Source: a virus. From it: DNA of 23,775 bases. The stretch lies in IMG/VR virus record IMGVR_UViG_3300037842_000256, positions 1 to 23,775 of that record. One strand, written 5' to 3'. Position numbers and translations under genes: made by a program. Below are positions 8,279 to 16,003 of the stretch, piece after piece (within the stretch, counting starts at the first letter, position 1; the number at the start of each line of letters is the position of its first letter). Below the pieces are notes generated by a model, which did no database searches, was not told where the DNA came from, and saw only the letters and a list, made by a program, of their open reading frames with translations.

Positions 8279-8622
8279 TTCTTACCTTCCATAATATATC
8301 TTTGTTTCTGTTGCTGAGTCATTTTATTAATTTCAGCTCTACTTGCCTCTCCCTTATGCCAAGGCACAGGTGAAGCATTAGCTTCTTTCTTTTTAGCTTT
8401 GTTTTCGTTATCAAGAGATTTAAACTTCTTAAAATTTTTATCCGCGAGTTGACCAATAGTTGTTGTGCTACGCACAGAAACATGGCAACCACCATAAATA
8501 ACTCGTTCTAATTTAAGATTTCCACACTCAGGACATTTTTTTAAAGGCTTATCCTTGATGGATTGCTCAATATCATTTAATTCATAATCACAGTCTTCAC
8601 AAATGTAATCATATGTCGGCAT
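8275..8622 (-). CDS. FmdB-like zinc-ribbon protein
   Basis: The 115-aa protein begins with the FmdB-type zinc ribbon: MPTYDYICEDC with Cys8 and Cys11, then KKCPECG with Cys30 and Cys33. The conserved STTTIGQLADKN stretch follows, seen in many phage members of this family, and then a Lys-rich helical tail ending in QQKQRYIMEGKK. The family is thought to bind nucleic acid or act in regulation, but no phage member has an established role that I can cite. The start lies 14 bases inside the PhoH gene, and its end overlaps the next gene by ATGA. The family call is good; the function is open. Confidence 0.78.
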   Translation of the reverse strand: MPTYDYICEDCDYELNDIEQSIKDKPLKKCPECGNLKLERVIYGGCHVSVRSTTTIGQLADKNFKKFKSLDNENKAKKKEANASPVPWHKGEASRAEINKMTQQQKQRYIMEGKK

Positions 8623-9289
8623 CCTCTTTCTCCAGTGCTGTTAAAATATCACCTAAAATTCCATTCCTTTGAATGTCGGAATAAGTTAAATCACAAATTG
8701 AAACTCCATTAATACCATTAAGTTTTTGGATACATCTACTTAATCCACTATTATTTTTAATATCAGTTTGATTAGTATCACCATTGATTAAGACTTTAGA
8801 ATTCTCACCCATTCTCGTGATAAACATTTTGATCTGTTCAAATGTACAATTTTGAGCTTCATCTAAAATCATATAGCAATTATGAAAAGTAGATCCTCTC
8901 ATAACTTCTAATGGTTGATAACTAATTTTACCATCATTAAAATATAGTCCGTAATATGCTTGACCAAGAAAATGTTTAAAGTTTTCTTGCATAGGCATTA
9001 AATATGGAGCTATTTTATCTAATAATTCTCCGGGTAACGAACCAATATCTTTACCAGCACATACTAATGGTCTTGTAATTATTATCTTATCAATATCTCC
9101 ACGATGAAGATGTTCAGCCGAAATACCAGCAGCGATAAATGATTTTCCACAGCCCGATGGGCCAGAGCAAAAAACAACATCATTTTCTATGATAGATTTA
9201 ATGTAATTTCTTTGATTTTCTGTTTTTGCCTCTAATACTTTAATTTTTTGTGGACTAGCTTTTGACCGACCATTTCTTCTTTTTGCCAT
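8609..9289 (-). CDS. phoH: PhoH-like P-loop ATPase
   Basis: The 226-aa protein is a clear PhoH: Walker A at 43-50 (GPSGCGKS), the family signature RPLVCAGKDIGSLPGE (about 71-86), PYLMPMQENF, Walker B with DEAQ at 141-144, and the motif INGDTNQTDI near 167. PhoH is a predicted ATPase/RNA helicase, very common in marine phages and often considered with phosphate limitation. Its real role in infection is unsettled. The ATG follows GAGG by nine bases, after a 26-base gap from dUTPase, and the gene then runs into the FmdB-like gene. The family is certain; the link to phosphate metabolism is not shown by this sequence. Confidence 0.92.
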   Translation of the reverse strand: MAKRRNGRSKASPQKIKVLEAKTENQRNYIKSIIENDVVFCSGPSGCGKSFIAAGISAEHLHRGDIDKIIITRPLVCAGKDIGSLPGELLDKIAPYLMPMQENFKHFLGQAYYGLYFNDGKISYQPLEVMRGSTFHNCYMILDEAQNCTFEQIKMFITRMGENSKVLINGDTNQTDIKNNSGLSRCIQKLNGINGVSICDLTYSDIQRNGILGDILTALEKEDADI

Positions 9290-9315
9290 TAATTAGAACC
9301 TCGCTTATAAGTATA

Positions 9316-9915
9316 TTATGTTCCTGAACTACCGAATCCGCCTGAGTTCCTATCCGTTTCACTCAAGTCCGTAGTTTCAATTAATTTAAATTTTGGAACT
9401 TCTTGGAACAAAATTTGGGCTATTCTGTCTCCAACTTCGATGGTTACTGGCATTGCACCAGTATTTAATAAGCAAACTTTTATCTCACCCCTATAACCAG
9501 AATCAATTACTCCAGCTAATACATCAATACCTTTTTTAACTGCCAAACCAGACCGTGGCCAAATCAAACCAACAAATGAATTTGGCATAGCTAATGATAT
9601 ACCAGTATTAATTGTTTTTCTTCCGCTTGGTAATATAGTTTTTGACTCACAACTATATAAATCCCAACCAGCGTCTGATTCATGTGCTTTACTGGGGAGT
9701 TTAGTATTTGGTTGTTTTCTGGTAACATTAATCTCCCAAAAATTACCCATCACCTGATCAATACATTCCAAATGTCTACCAACAGTATTGGTAGTTTCCC
9801 CTTCTGGATAGTGATTAGGATTAGCAAAAACATTAAAGAAAAGATCTTTAGGTTGTTTTGATCTACGTTCTTGCATATCTGCTAATTGCCTTTTTCTTGC
9901 TTGATGGTCACTCAT
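9316..9915 (-). CDS. dut: dUTP diphosphatase with N-terminal extension
   Basis: The 199-aa protein has all five trimeric dUTPase motifs: SDAGWDLYS (80-88), PRSGLAVKKGIDV (120-132), AGVIDSGYRGEI (134-145) with the catalytic Asp138, GDRIAQILF (162-170), and the Gly-rich C-terminal arm RNSGGFGSSGT (189-199). It hydrolyses dUTP to dUMP, the substrate for ThyX upstream, and keeps uracil out of DNA. Typical members are about 140-150 aa. Here residues 1-60 form an extra segment, basic at first (QARKRQLADMQERRSK) then with DLFFNVFANPN, that is not part of the fold. The ATG at 9915 has AAAGGG seven bases upstream. It may be coupled to a tiny upstream frame. Confidence 0.92.
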   Translation of the reverse strand: MSDHQARKRQLADMQERRSKQPKDLFFNVFANPNHYPEGETTNTVGRHLECIDQVMGNFWEINVTRKQPNTKLPSKAHESDAGWDLYSCESKTILPSGRKTINTGISLAMPNSFVGLIWPRSGLAVKKGIDVLAGVIDSGYRGEIKVCLLNTGAMPVTIEVGDRIAQILFQEVPKFKLIETTDLSETDRNSGGFGSSGT

Positions 9916-9940
9916 AGTTACCCTTTCTGTTTATATTCAT
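9908..9940 (-). other. Possible 10-codon leader ORF overlapping the dUTPase start
   Basis: The best ribosome-binding site in this stretch, AGGAGG, lies ten bases before an ATG at 9940. That ATG opens a frame of only ten codons (MNINRKGNYE), whose TGA overlaps the dUTPase start in ATGAGTGA. It could couple dUTPase translation to that of the preceding 53-aa gene, or be chance, since dUTPase has its own AAAGGG site. Confidence 0.22.
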
Positions 9941-9944
9941 GGTA

Positions 9945-10106
9945 TTAGCCCCTCCTTTCAATAGCACTATTAACAATAGAGTTAGCACCCTTCTCTGAGC
10001 TGGCATAGCCTACATGCTTCCTTTGATCGTCGATAATAATATAACAGTACCATCGCTGTTCTTTTTCGTTTTTCTCACTAAATCCACCAGTAGGTTTACT
10101 TGCCAT
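9945..10106 (-). CDS. Small hypothetical protein (53 aa)
   Basis: The gap between DUF1501 and dUTPase holds one intact frame of 53 codons from ATG at 10106 to TAA at 9945. It reads as a normal small protein: a polar N-terminus (MASKPTGGFSEKNEKEQ), a strand RWYCYIIIDDQRKHVGYAS and a C-terminal helix ending ERRG. The ribosome-binding site is weak (GAGTAGAG just before the ATG). The last codons contain the strong AGGAGG that precedes dUTPase. It has no membrane segment. I do not recognise it; the composition and the lack of any other content in this gap support it as real. Confidence 0.58.
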   Translation of the reverse strand: MASKPTGGFSEKNEKEQRWYCYIIIDDQRKHVGYASSEKGANSIVNSAIERRG

Positions 10107-10148
10107 CTCTACTCACTTTCTATCCGACTACATAGAGTAAGACAATTC

Positions 10149-11411
10149 TTAAAATAATTCTTGTATAGGTGTTCGATGTTCGAGTAAATATTGTGGTCTA
10201 CCAGTATTGTCAATAATTGTTTCCGTTGTTGGATCAATACCTATTGCTTTATACATTGTAGCACAAACTTCCTGAATATGCACGGGCCTATCTGCCGCTT
10301 CTTCTCCGTACCTATTAGTAGATCCGATTATCTGGCCGTGCCGCATTCCGCCACCAGCTATTAAAGCACAACTGACTTGACTCCAGTGATCTCTACCTGC
10401 GTCTTTATTGATTTTAGGAGTACGACCAAACTCACCCCAAACAACTACTGTGACATCGTCCAGTATGCCATGTTGATTAAGATCTTCAACCAACGCTGAA
10501 ACACCCTGATCTAATCTTGACCCATGATGACGCACCAAATCAAAGTTAGCACCATGACTATCCCATCGACCATAATTTAATGTTATAGATCTGGCTCCAG
10601 CCTGTACTAATCTACGGGCTATTAAAAGTTTATGATTGTTTGTTGCGGCACCATCATATTGGTATTTATAAGGTTTTCCAGTGCCATATCTTTCAAGAGT
10701 CTTGGGATCTTCTTTTGATAAGTCTAAAGCATCTAATAATTTACTAGACATTAGAACATCAAAACTTTCTTCTGTTAATAATTTCATATCAATGCTAGAT
10801 ATGTCAACACCCCTGAGTAAATCCTGTCTCTTATTAAATCTGTTCTTAGAGATATTAAGTTTTAGATTTTTCATCATCTGACCATTAGGTGTAAATGATT
10901 GATATGCCGTACCTAAATATCCGGGCTTCTCAAAATCATACCAAGGAGAATGAGATGTTTCTTCAAGCAGGGTAACATTTGGTGGGACCGCGACAGAAAC
11001 TGGTCCTAATACTTTGGCTGTGACAGACCCAATTGCCGGATAAGTCGATCCAGAGACTTTGTCTTCTCTGAGCCAACCAGTCGTACATTGGTATCCATCG
11101 TGTCTATTCTTACAACCAACAACAGACCGTATAGCTGTAAATTTATCAAACATCGAGGCAATCATTGGGAAGCACTCACCAATTTGAATACCAGCAACAT
11201 TGGTAGAAATAGGCTTAAATTCTCCACGTATCTCAGTTGGGGCATTGTGTTTGATGTCCCACATGTCTTGATGTGGAGGACCACCACCAAGAAAAATATT
11301 AATTACCGCTTTATGTTGGGTTGAATTACGTTCTTGGGCCTGAGCTAATTGAGATAGAGACAACATGCCAAGACCACCAGCAACCAAAAAACCCCTCCGC
11401 ATTAGATTCAT
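10149..11411 (-). CDS. Exported DUF1501 protein (alkaline phosphatase/sulfatase superfamily)
   Basis: The 420-aa protein is a clear DUF1501 member. The N-terminus is a probable Tat signal: the twin arginines in LMRRGFLVAGG, a hydrophobic stretch and a cleavage-like LAQAQ near residue 26. Family landmarks are GGGPPHQDMWD (42-52) with the metal-site Asp, RHDGYQCTTGW, NYGRWDSHG, VVVWGEFGRTP, AGRDHWSQ (338-345), and late RPVHIQEV and GRPQYL. DUF1501 is frequent in Planctomycetes and relatives, usually beside DUF1549/DUF1553 genes; its activity is unknown. Here it is the gene after nrdB: its ATG overlaps the NrdB stop (TTATGA), and its ribosome-binding site GGAG lies inside nrdB. A host-derived auxiliary gene acting in the envelope is the likely reading. 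It is slightly shorter than many family members. Confidence 0.9.
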   Translation of the reverse strand: MNLMRRGFLVAGGLGMLSLSQLAQAQERNSTQHKAVINIFLGGGPPHQDMWDIKHNAPTEIRGEFKPISTNVAGIQIGECFPMIASMFDKFTAIRSVVGCKNRHDGYQCTTGWLREDKVSGSTYPAIGSVTAKVLGPVSVAVPPNVTLLEETSHSPWYDFEKPGYLGTAYQSFTPNGQMMKNLKLNISKNRFNKRQDLLRGVDISSIDMKLLTEESFDVLMSSKLLDALDLSKEDPKTLERYGTGKPYKYQYDGAATNNHKLLIARRLVQAGARSITLNYGRWDSHGANFDLVRHHGSRLDQGVSALVEDLNQHGILDDVTVVVWGEFGRTPKINKDAGRDHWSQVSCALIAGGGMRHGQIIGSTNRYGEEAADRPVHIQEVCATMYKAIGIDPTTETIIDNTGRPQYLLEHRTPIQELF

Positions 11412-12472
11412 AACAGATCTCCAAAATCCATATCTTCTAAATCATTTTTACTCGCACCAATTTTATAGCTGGTAATTTCATGTTCTTGTGGTGCAACCTG
11501 AACAGATTCACTTTTCATCCAAGGATCTGTCCAGCCAGCAACAGGATTCTTGCCAACCTTTTCAAATGGCAAACCTATTGCCTTCCTTCTTGACATACAC
11601 AACCAATCGATATATTGATGTAATACCACTTCGTTTAACCCAATGATTGACCCATCTTTAAATAAGTAAGATGCCCATTCTTTTTCTTCTTGGGCAGCTC
11701 TGTCAAACATTTCTATTGCGGCATCTTGACACTGTTCCGCCACTTTTACAAATCCCTCACTCTCTTCCTTATGAAGAATTTTGAGTATTTCTTGAGTATT
11801 AGACAGGTGTAGAGCCTCATCTCTTTTAATAAGCTTGATAATATCAGCATTACCAACCATCTTTTTATTTTCTGCGAAAGCAAATGAGCATATAAAACTT
11901 ACATAAAATCTTACCGCCTCAAGAATATTAATACTTACAATAGTCATGTAGATTTGTTTTTTAAGATCGGCTGTTTTACTATCCGCCATACCCATAAGAT
12001 TGTTATAATCCTCAATAGCACTGGAAGCTCTCTTCATAATTTCTTTGTCGCTATAAATACCATCAAATACTTCTGAAGAATCCGCATAAACATTCTGAAT
12101 GATGTAAGAATAGCTTTTACTATGCAGGCTTTCGAACCATTGCCATGTCATTAAACAAGCTTCTAATTCAGTATTAGAAACATATTCCAATAATGTAGGA
12201 ACGCCACGACATATAACACTATCAAGCATAGTCTGATATTTAAGATTAGAAGTAAAAATAAACTTCTCATTATCAGACATCTCTTTGAAGTCAGATCGGT
12301 CTTTCTTCAGCTCCACCTCTTGTGGTCGCCAGAAAAACTCCATCATTTTACTATCGAGATTAGTAAATACTGGGTACTTAATAATATCAAATCTTTGTAG
12401 CCCTAAATCTTTACCTAAAAATAAAGGCTGACTCATAGCGTCTACATTTTTAGTATTAAAAATCGTTTTCAT
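11408..12472 (-). CDS. nrdB: Ribonucleotide reductase class Ia, beta subunit
   Basis: The 354-aa NrdB carries every di-iron and radical residue: Asp84 (MLDSV), Glu114 and His117 in WFESLHSKSY, the radical tyrosine Tyr121, Glu185 (EAVRFYVSF), and Glu219 and His222 in RDEALHL. The acidic C-terminal tail ending DFGDLL is what docks into NrdA. The beta subunit makes the tyrosyl radical needed to reduce NDPs. A longer frame reaches 12544, but its extra residues are those of an overlapping membrane-protein frame. The ATG at 12472 has AGGA seven bases upstream and overlaps that small gene's TGA. The stop overlaps DUF1501. Type Ia, with an active radical tyrosine, is secure. Confidence 0.94.
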   Translation of the reverse strand: MKTIFNTKNVDAMSQPLFLGKDLGLQRFDIIKYPVFTNLDSKMMEFFWRPQEVELKKDRSDFKEMSDNEKFIFTSNLKYQTMLDSVICRGVPTLLEYVSNTELEACLMTWQWFESLHSKSYSYIIQNVYADSSEVFDGIYSDKEIMKRASSAIEDYNNLMGMADSKTADLKKQIYMTIVSINILEAVRFYVSFICSFAFAENKKMVGNADIIKLIKRDEALHLSNTQEILKILHKEESEGFVKVAEQCQDAAIEMFDRAAQEEKEWASYLFKDGSIIGLNEVVLHQYIDWLCMSRRKAIGLPFEKVGKNPVAGWTDPWMKSESVQVAPQEHEITSYKIGASKNDLEDMDFGDLL

Positions 12473-12618
12473 TTGACCATCCTGAGTGTAATAACTATAC
12501 CAGAAATAAAACCTAATACAAACACACCAATAACACAAAACCAAACCATAAAGTCTTCTAATGCTATTATTGGCTCTCTTAATATTTTAGGAGGCTTATA
12601 CGGATCGTCAAATGGCAC
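12469..12618 (-). CDS. Single-pass small membrane protein between nrdA and nrdB
   Basis: The 135-base gap between nrdA and nrdB contains a frame of 49 codons from GTG at 12618 (10 bases inside nrdA) to a TGA that overlaps the nrdB ATG (AAATGA). A second GTG two codons earlier is an alternative start. An internal ATG would give only 26 residues. The protein has a polar, Pro-rich head (PFDDPYKPPKILREP), then one strong membrane segment at about residues 25-44 (VWFCVIGVFVLGFISG) and a basic tail (TLRMVK), predicting N-out/C-in by the positive-inside rule. The fit of both ends to neighbouring genes supports it. I know no reductase partner of this type; the function is unknown. Confidence 0.62.
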   Translation of the reverse strand: MPFDDPYKPPKILREPIIALEDFMVWFCVIGVFVLGFISGIVITLRMVK

Positions 12619-14836
12619 AAGCACCGCCTTCGCAGTTTAGATCTTCTTCAGTTTCACCATCTCCATCTGGAGTATTGGCATAATAGAAGTTCTTCAGTCC
12701 ATACTTATAGCCATAGATCTGATCTTTAATTAGAATACTCAGGGGAATGTTACCATCTTCATAATGAGCATAGTTGTAATAAAGATTTGTACTCATACTC
12801 ATATCCACAAACTTTTGAATTACAGCAGCAGTATTAAGCATAGCCTCGTTATCCCGCATTTCCCAAGCTTTAGTATAATAATTCTTACGACTATAATAAT
12901 TTGGGACTAATTGTTTCAAGATACCATTCTTTGCCTTTTTGTATAATAAGAGACTTCTAACTGGCTCAATGCCATTCGTACTATTCTGAATCACACTTGA
13001 AGACTCGCACGGCATAATAGCGGACAACGTCGAATGACGCAGCCCATATTCTCCTATTCTATTTCTCAGACCTTCCCAATCACAAGTATGCTCTGGTTTA
13101 ACCAATTTGTCAACCGATTTTTTGTACCAATCAATTGGCAGAAGCCCTTTAGCATATTTAGTATCCTGAAACTTTTCACATGGTCCCAGCTTTTTAGCCA
13201 GTTTACATGATTCATTGATCAAATTCCATTGAATCTTTTCCATTGTCTCATGTATTAGTGCTAATGCTTCAGGATCTCCATAGAACATTTTATTTTTTGC
13301 CAAAAATCCTGCGAGATTTGTGACACCAATACCAAGAGATCTTCTGTTCTTTGTAAAGTTTTCACCAGCTAATACAGGATAATCTTGATAATCAATAACA
13401 GATTCAAGAGTATTGACCGCCACTTCGCAAGCTTTCTGAATATCTTCATCTGAATTTAGTTCAAGAAGATTAAGTGCAGACAAAATACAAATACCAATTT
13501 CACCTTCAGGGTCATTAATATCCTTGATAGGGTTTGTTGGATGAATAATCTCTTGACACAGATTTGACATCTTGACAGGAATATCCCACGACCCATGCTC
13601 ATTTGCTGTGTCTATATTCATAGAATAAATGCGACCAGTTTCAAGTCTTTCTCTAGCAAATATCTCACACAGTTTACGAGCAGAAATCTTTTTCTTAAAC
13701 TTGATACTACGAGCATTCTCATATTTCTTGTATAGCTCTTCAAACTTTTCATTATCACCAAAGGCTTCATATAAACCCTTAGTCTCATTCGGATTGAATA
13801 ATGTAATGTCTTCATTTGCGACAAGACGTTCGTAGAATAGCTTACAGAATTGAATTGAATAATCCAACTTCCTCACTCTATTATCGTCTGTGCCAGCATT
13901 ATTCTTGAGAGCAAGAACATCTTCAATCTCATAATGCCAAAATGGTACGTGTACTGTGGCAGAACCTCCTCTGAGGCCGTTCTGGGATGTTGACTTAACA
14001 GCCGACTCAAAGTTCTTTAGGTATGGAATGATGCCCGTATGGATTACCTCACCACCTCTAATAGGGGCATTGATAGGTCTAATACGTCCCATATTCAAAC
14101 CAATACCTGCACGACGAGCCGTATACTTACCAACGGCATGCAGAGAGGAAAAGATGCTATCAAGATCATCATCCACATCAACTAACACACAGGAAGCAAA
14201 TTGTTTGATGGTAGTCCTGACACCAGCCATAATTGGTGTAGGCAGGTTGATCTTAAATGTAGAATAAATATCATATGCCTTCTTGACTTTATCTACTGTG
14301 TCAAACAAACACATAGCAATCAGCATATACGCAAATTGTGGAGTTTCAAAGATCTCGCCGGTAGATCTATTCTTAACAAGATACTTATCAATTAATTGCT
14401 GTAGACCAGCATAAGTAAATAAATCATCTCTTGAATGATTAATATAGGATTCAAACTTACTAATATCTTCTTTAGACCATTTCTCTAAAATGATGGAGTC
14501 ATAAACACCATTATCAACTCTAACTGCAATAAACTGATGAAAATTAGGAGATTTTTTACCACTAGCCCAAACATCTTTCCTGAGCTGCATATTTAATAAG
14601 CGGGCAGCAACATATTGATAGTTTGGAGCTGCTTCTGAAATCAAATCATTAGCAGACTTAATCAAAATTTGATGTATCTCTGAAGTAGGAATTTTATCAT
14701 ACAAAGATAGATTAGCATTCATTTCTACATCTGAAAATGATACTCCATTCAATCCTTCTGTAGCCCACTCTAAAACCTGATGAATTTTTTCAACATCAAA
14801 ACCTACGACATCCCCATTACGCTTAGTCACATTCAT
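12608..14836 (-). CDS. nrdA: Ribonucleotide reductase class Ia, alpha subunit
   Basis: The 742-aa catalytic subunit has an N-terminal ATP-cone (from TKRNGDVVGFDVEKI), for overall allosteric control. The active-site cysteine pair is Cys216 (FASCVLVDV) and Cys450 (GICILSALNL). The radical site NLCQE carries Asn425, Cys427 and Glu429. The radical-transfer tyrosines lie in TNLYYNY, and the mobile C-terminal pair is Cys735 and Cys740 (NCEGGACAI), which pass electrons from thioredoxin or glutaredoxin. It reduces NDPs to dNDPs in the cytoplasm. All essential residues are present. The start has GGGGA nine bases upstream, right after a terminator. It heads an operon with nrdB, DUF1501 and dUTPase. Confidence 0.95.
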   Translation of the reverse strand: MNVTKRNGDVVGFDVEKIHQVLEWATEGLNGVSFSDVEMNANLSLYDKIPTSEIHQILIKSANDLISEAAPNYQYVAARLLNMQLRKDVWASGKKSPNFHQFIAVRVDNGVYDSIILEKWSKEDISKFESYINHSRDDLFTYAGLQQLIDKYLVKNRSTGEIFETPQFAYMLIAMCLFDTVDKVKKAYDIYSTFKINLPTPIMAGVRTTIKQFASCVLVDVDDDLDSIFSSLHAVGKYTARRAGIGLNMGRIRPINAPIRGGEVIHTGIIPYLKNFESAVKSTSQNGLRGGSATVHVPFWHYEIEDVLALKNNAGTDDNRVRKLDYSIQFCKLFYERLVANEDITLFNPNETKGLYEAFGDNEKFEELYKKYENARSIKFKKKISARKLCEIFARERLETGRIYSMNIDTANEHGSWDIPVKMSNLCQEIIHPTNPIKDINDPEGEIGICILSALNLLELNSDEDIQKACEVAVNTLESVIDYQDYPVLAGENFTKNRRSLGIGVTNLAGFLAKNKMFYGDPEALALIHETMEKIQWNLINESCKLAKKLGPCEKFQDTKYAKGLLPIDWYKKSVDKLVKPEHTCDWEGLRNRIGEYGLRHSTLSAIMPCESSSVIQNSTNGIEPVRSLLLYKKAKNGILKQLVPNYYSRKNYYTKAWEMRDNEAMLNTAAVIQKFVDMSMSTNLYYNYAHYEDGNIPLSILIKDQIYGYKYGLKNFYYANTPDGDGETEEDLNCEGGACAI

Positions 14837-14862
14837 TCTATATCATCCCCAAAATCAAAAGA

Positions 14863-14894
14863 CAAAAATAGCCACCTATAAAAAGCGTGGCTAT
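14863..14894 (-). terminator. Rho-independent terminator upstream of nrdA
   Basis: On the minus strand an 8-bp perfect stem (ATAGCCAC with GTGGCTAT, 11-base loop) is followed by TTTTG and a second T-rich run. It lies 9 bases after the stop of the preceding gene and 27 bases before nrdA. It would end the membrane/secreted-protein unit and separate it from the nucleotide-metabolism unit. The loop is large and the stem half AT, so it may only attenuate. Confidence 0.6.
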
Positions 14895-14902
14895 AAATTC
14901 AA

Positions 14903-15172
14903 CTATCTAACAATTTTTACTTGTACATTCTTACCAACATTCACATAAATAACATCTTTACCATCTTCTTTGGTAAATTCCAACATATCAATTACTTCTC
15001 TCGCTTTATCAATATGCTCTTGCTCAAGGTTAACCTTCTTTAGTGCTTTTTTAATTAGTGCATCAGTAATATCAATATCAAATAGTCCACTGTATTTATC
15101 ACTTTCGTTACCACTAATCACCACCTCTTCTTCCATAACTCCACTTACGGCAACCATTTTAAAATCACTCAT
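14903..15172 (-). CDS. Small hypothetical protein
   Basis: An 89-aa acidic, soluble protein. It has an N-terminal strand region (FKMVAVSGVMEEEVVIS), two helices (DALIKKALKKVNLEQEH and KAREVIDMLEF) and a C-terminal strand pair (DVIYVNVGKNVQVKIVR). It has no cysteines or membrane segment. The ATG overlaps the previous stop (CAATGAG), and a terminator follows the stop. As the last gene of the membrane-protein unit it may be a soluble partner of those proteins; this is inference. The family is not recognised. Confidence 0.62.
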   Translation of the reverse strand: MSDFKMVAVSGVMEEEVVISGNESDKYSGLFDIDITDALIKKALKKVNLEQEHIDKAREVIDMLEFTKEDGKDVIYVNVGKNVQVKIVR

Positions 15173-15669
15173 TGATTAAAACTCCAAGATATAGCGTTTA
15201 AAACATCTACTAAACTATCTCTTTTCTCTTGTGTAAGATCTTCATTTTCCTTACCAAGAGTCGCAATAATAATTTCGTCTACTGATTCACCAAGATTAGC
15301 ATACTTATCTTTCAAGTCAAGCCCAGTAAAGTTTAATTGTCCTGCAATTGAATTAAAATTTTTAAATTGCTCAGTTGTTTTGATTAGTCCCGGTTCCGTC
15401 TTGACAACATCTGCTAATGTTAAAAAATAATCCCTGAGTTGGTTCTTATCTGATTTGTTAATATCAAGTGATACTAATCTCTCTACCAGTGTTTTATTTG
15501 TCAAGGATGGTTCGACAATTTCTGGTGTAGTATCAACTGGTGTAATTTCTTTACCTTGTAACACTTTAGCGATAGGTTTACCAGCAATAGAAATAAAAAC
15601 CAAAACAATAACAAAAATAATTTGATATGTTTTATTATTTAGAATTTCTAACACTTTACTGTTCGACAT
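15169..15669 (-). CDS. Hypothetical membrane-anchored protein
   Basis: This 166-aa protein has one N-terminal membrane segment at about 14-32 (YQIIFVIVLVFISIAG), a Pro/Thr linker (ITPVDTTPEIVEPS) and a helical soluble domain (about 55-166). The ATG at 15669 has an ideal GGAGG five bases upstream; a frame four codons longer starts at 15681 and is disfavoured for that reason. It overlaps its upstream neighbour by 14 bases and the next gene by ATGA. The layout (anchor, linker, soluble domain) fits an envelope or tail-tip accessory protein. No family is recognised, and the side of the membrane on which the domain lies is unknown. Confidence 0.65.
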   Translation of the reverse strand: MSNSKVLEILNNKTYQIIFVIVLVFISIAGKPIAKVLQGKEITPVDTTPEIVEPSLTNKTLVERLVSLDINKSDKNQLRDYFLTLADVVKTEPGLIKTTEQFKNFNSIAGQLNFTGLDLKDKYANLGESVDEIIIATLGKENEDLTQEKRDSLVDVLNAISWSFNQ

Positions 15670-16003
15670 GGTCACCTCCATTGAGATTAATCAATAATGG
15701 AAAAATTGTATCAACTTTATCTACAGCCTCATCAAGTCCAGCTTTAACGCATTCTCTTTTAAATGATGACCAAGCACAAACAATTCTAACAATATCCTCA
15801 TTCGGTTCTGCATGGGGAACCATAATTTGAATCGAATTATTACCTTTTGGTCTCAAAACAGGAACTGTAATCAATTTGTCTATATCAACTGTATCTTTTT
15901 TTGTTTTCTTTTTTTCTTCATTAATAAACATAGTAATCAAAACAATAGCAGCTACACCAAGTAAAACCAATTGCCAAGCATCTAAACCTAATTGATCTAT
16001 CAT
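15656..16003 (-). CDS. Hypothetical single-pass membrane protein
   Basis: A 115-aa protein with one membrane segment at about 8-28 (DAWQLVLLGVAAIVLITMF), a basic stop-transfer (EEKKKTKKD) and a soluble part to residue 115. The Lys cluster after the helix predicts the C-terminal domain on the cytoplasmic side. The ribosome-binding site is good (AGGAG before the ATG), and the start overlaps the previous stop (CAATGA). It is one of three adjacent single-segment membrane proteins. Function unknown. Confidence 0.64.
   Translation of the reverse strand: MIDQLGLDAWQLVLLGVAAIVLITMFINEEKKKTKKDTVDIDKLITVPVLRPKGNNSIQIMVPHAEPNEDIVRIVCAWSSFKRECVKAGLDEAVDKVDTIFPLLINLNGGDHVEQ

Noticed and set aside
10661-10668. 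TATAAATA on the minus strand, like a T4 late promoter
   Set aside because: It lies inside the DUF1501 coding region and no intergenic copy was found before any gene.
10149-11411. DUF1501 as a chimera or host contamination
   Set aside because: It overlaps nrdB by four bases, shares its strand and spacing style, and phage genes continue on both sides. Only read mapping could fully exclude it.
13956-14267. Plus-strand frame of 103 codons
   Set aside because: It is antisense to nrdA, which has all catalytic residues; it is a shadow.
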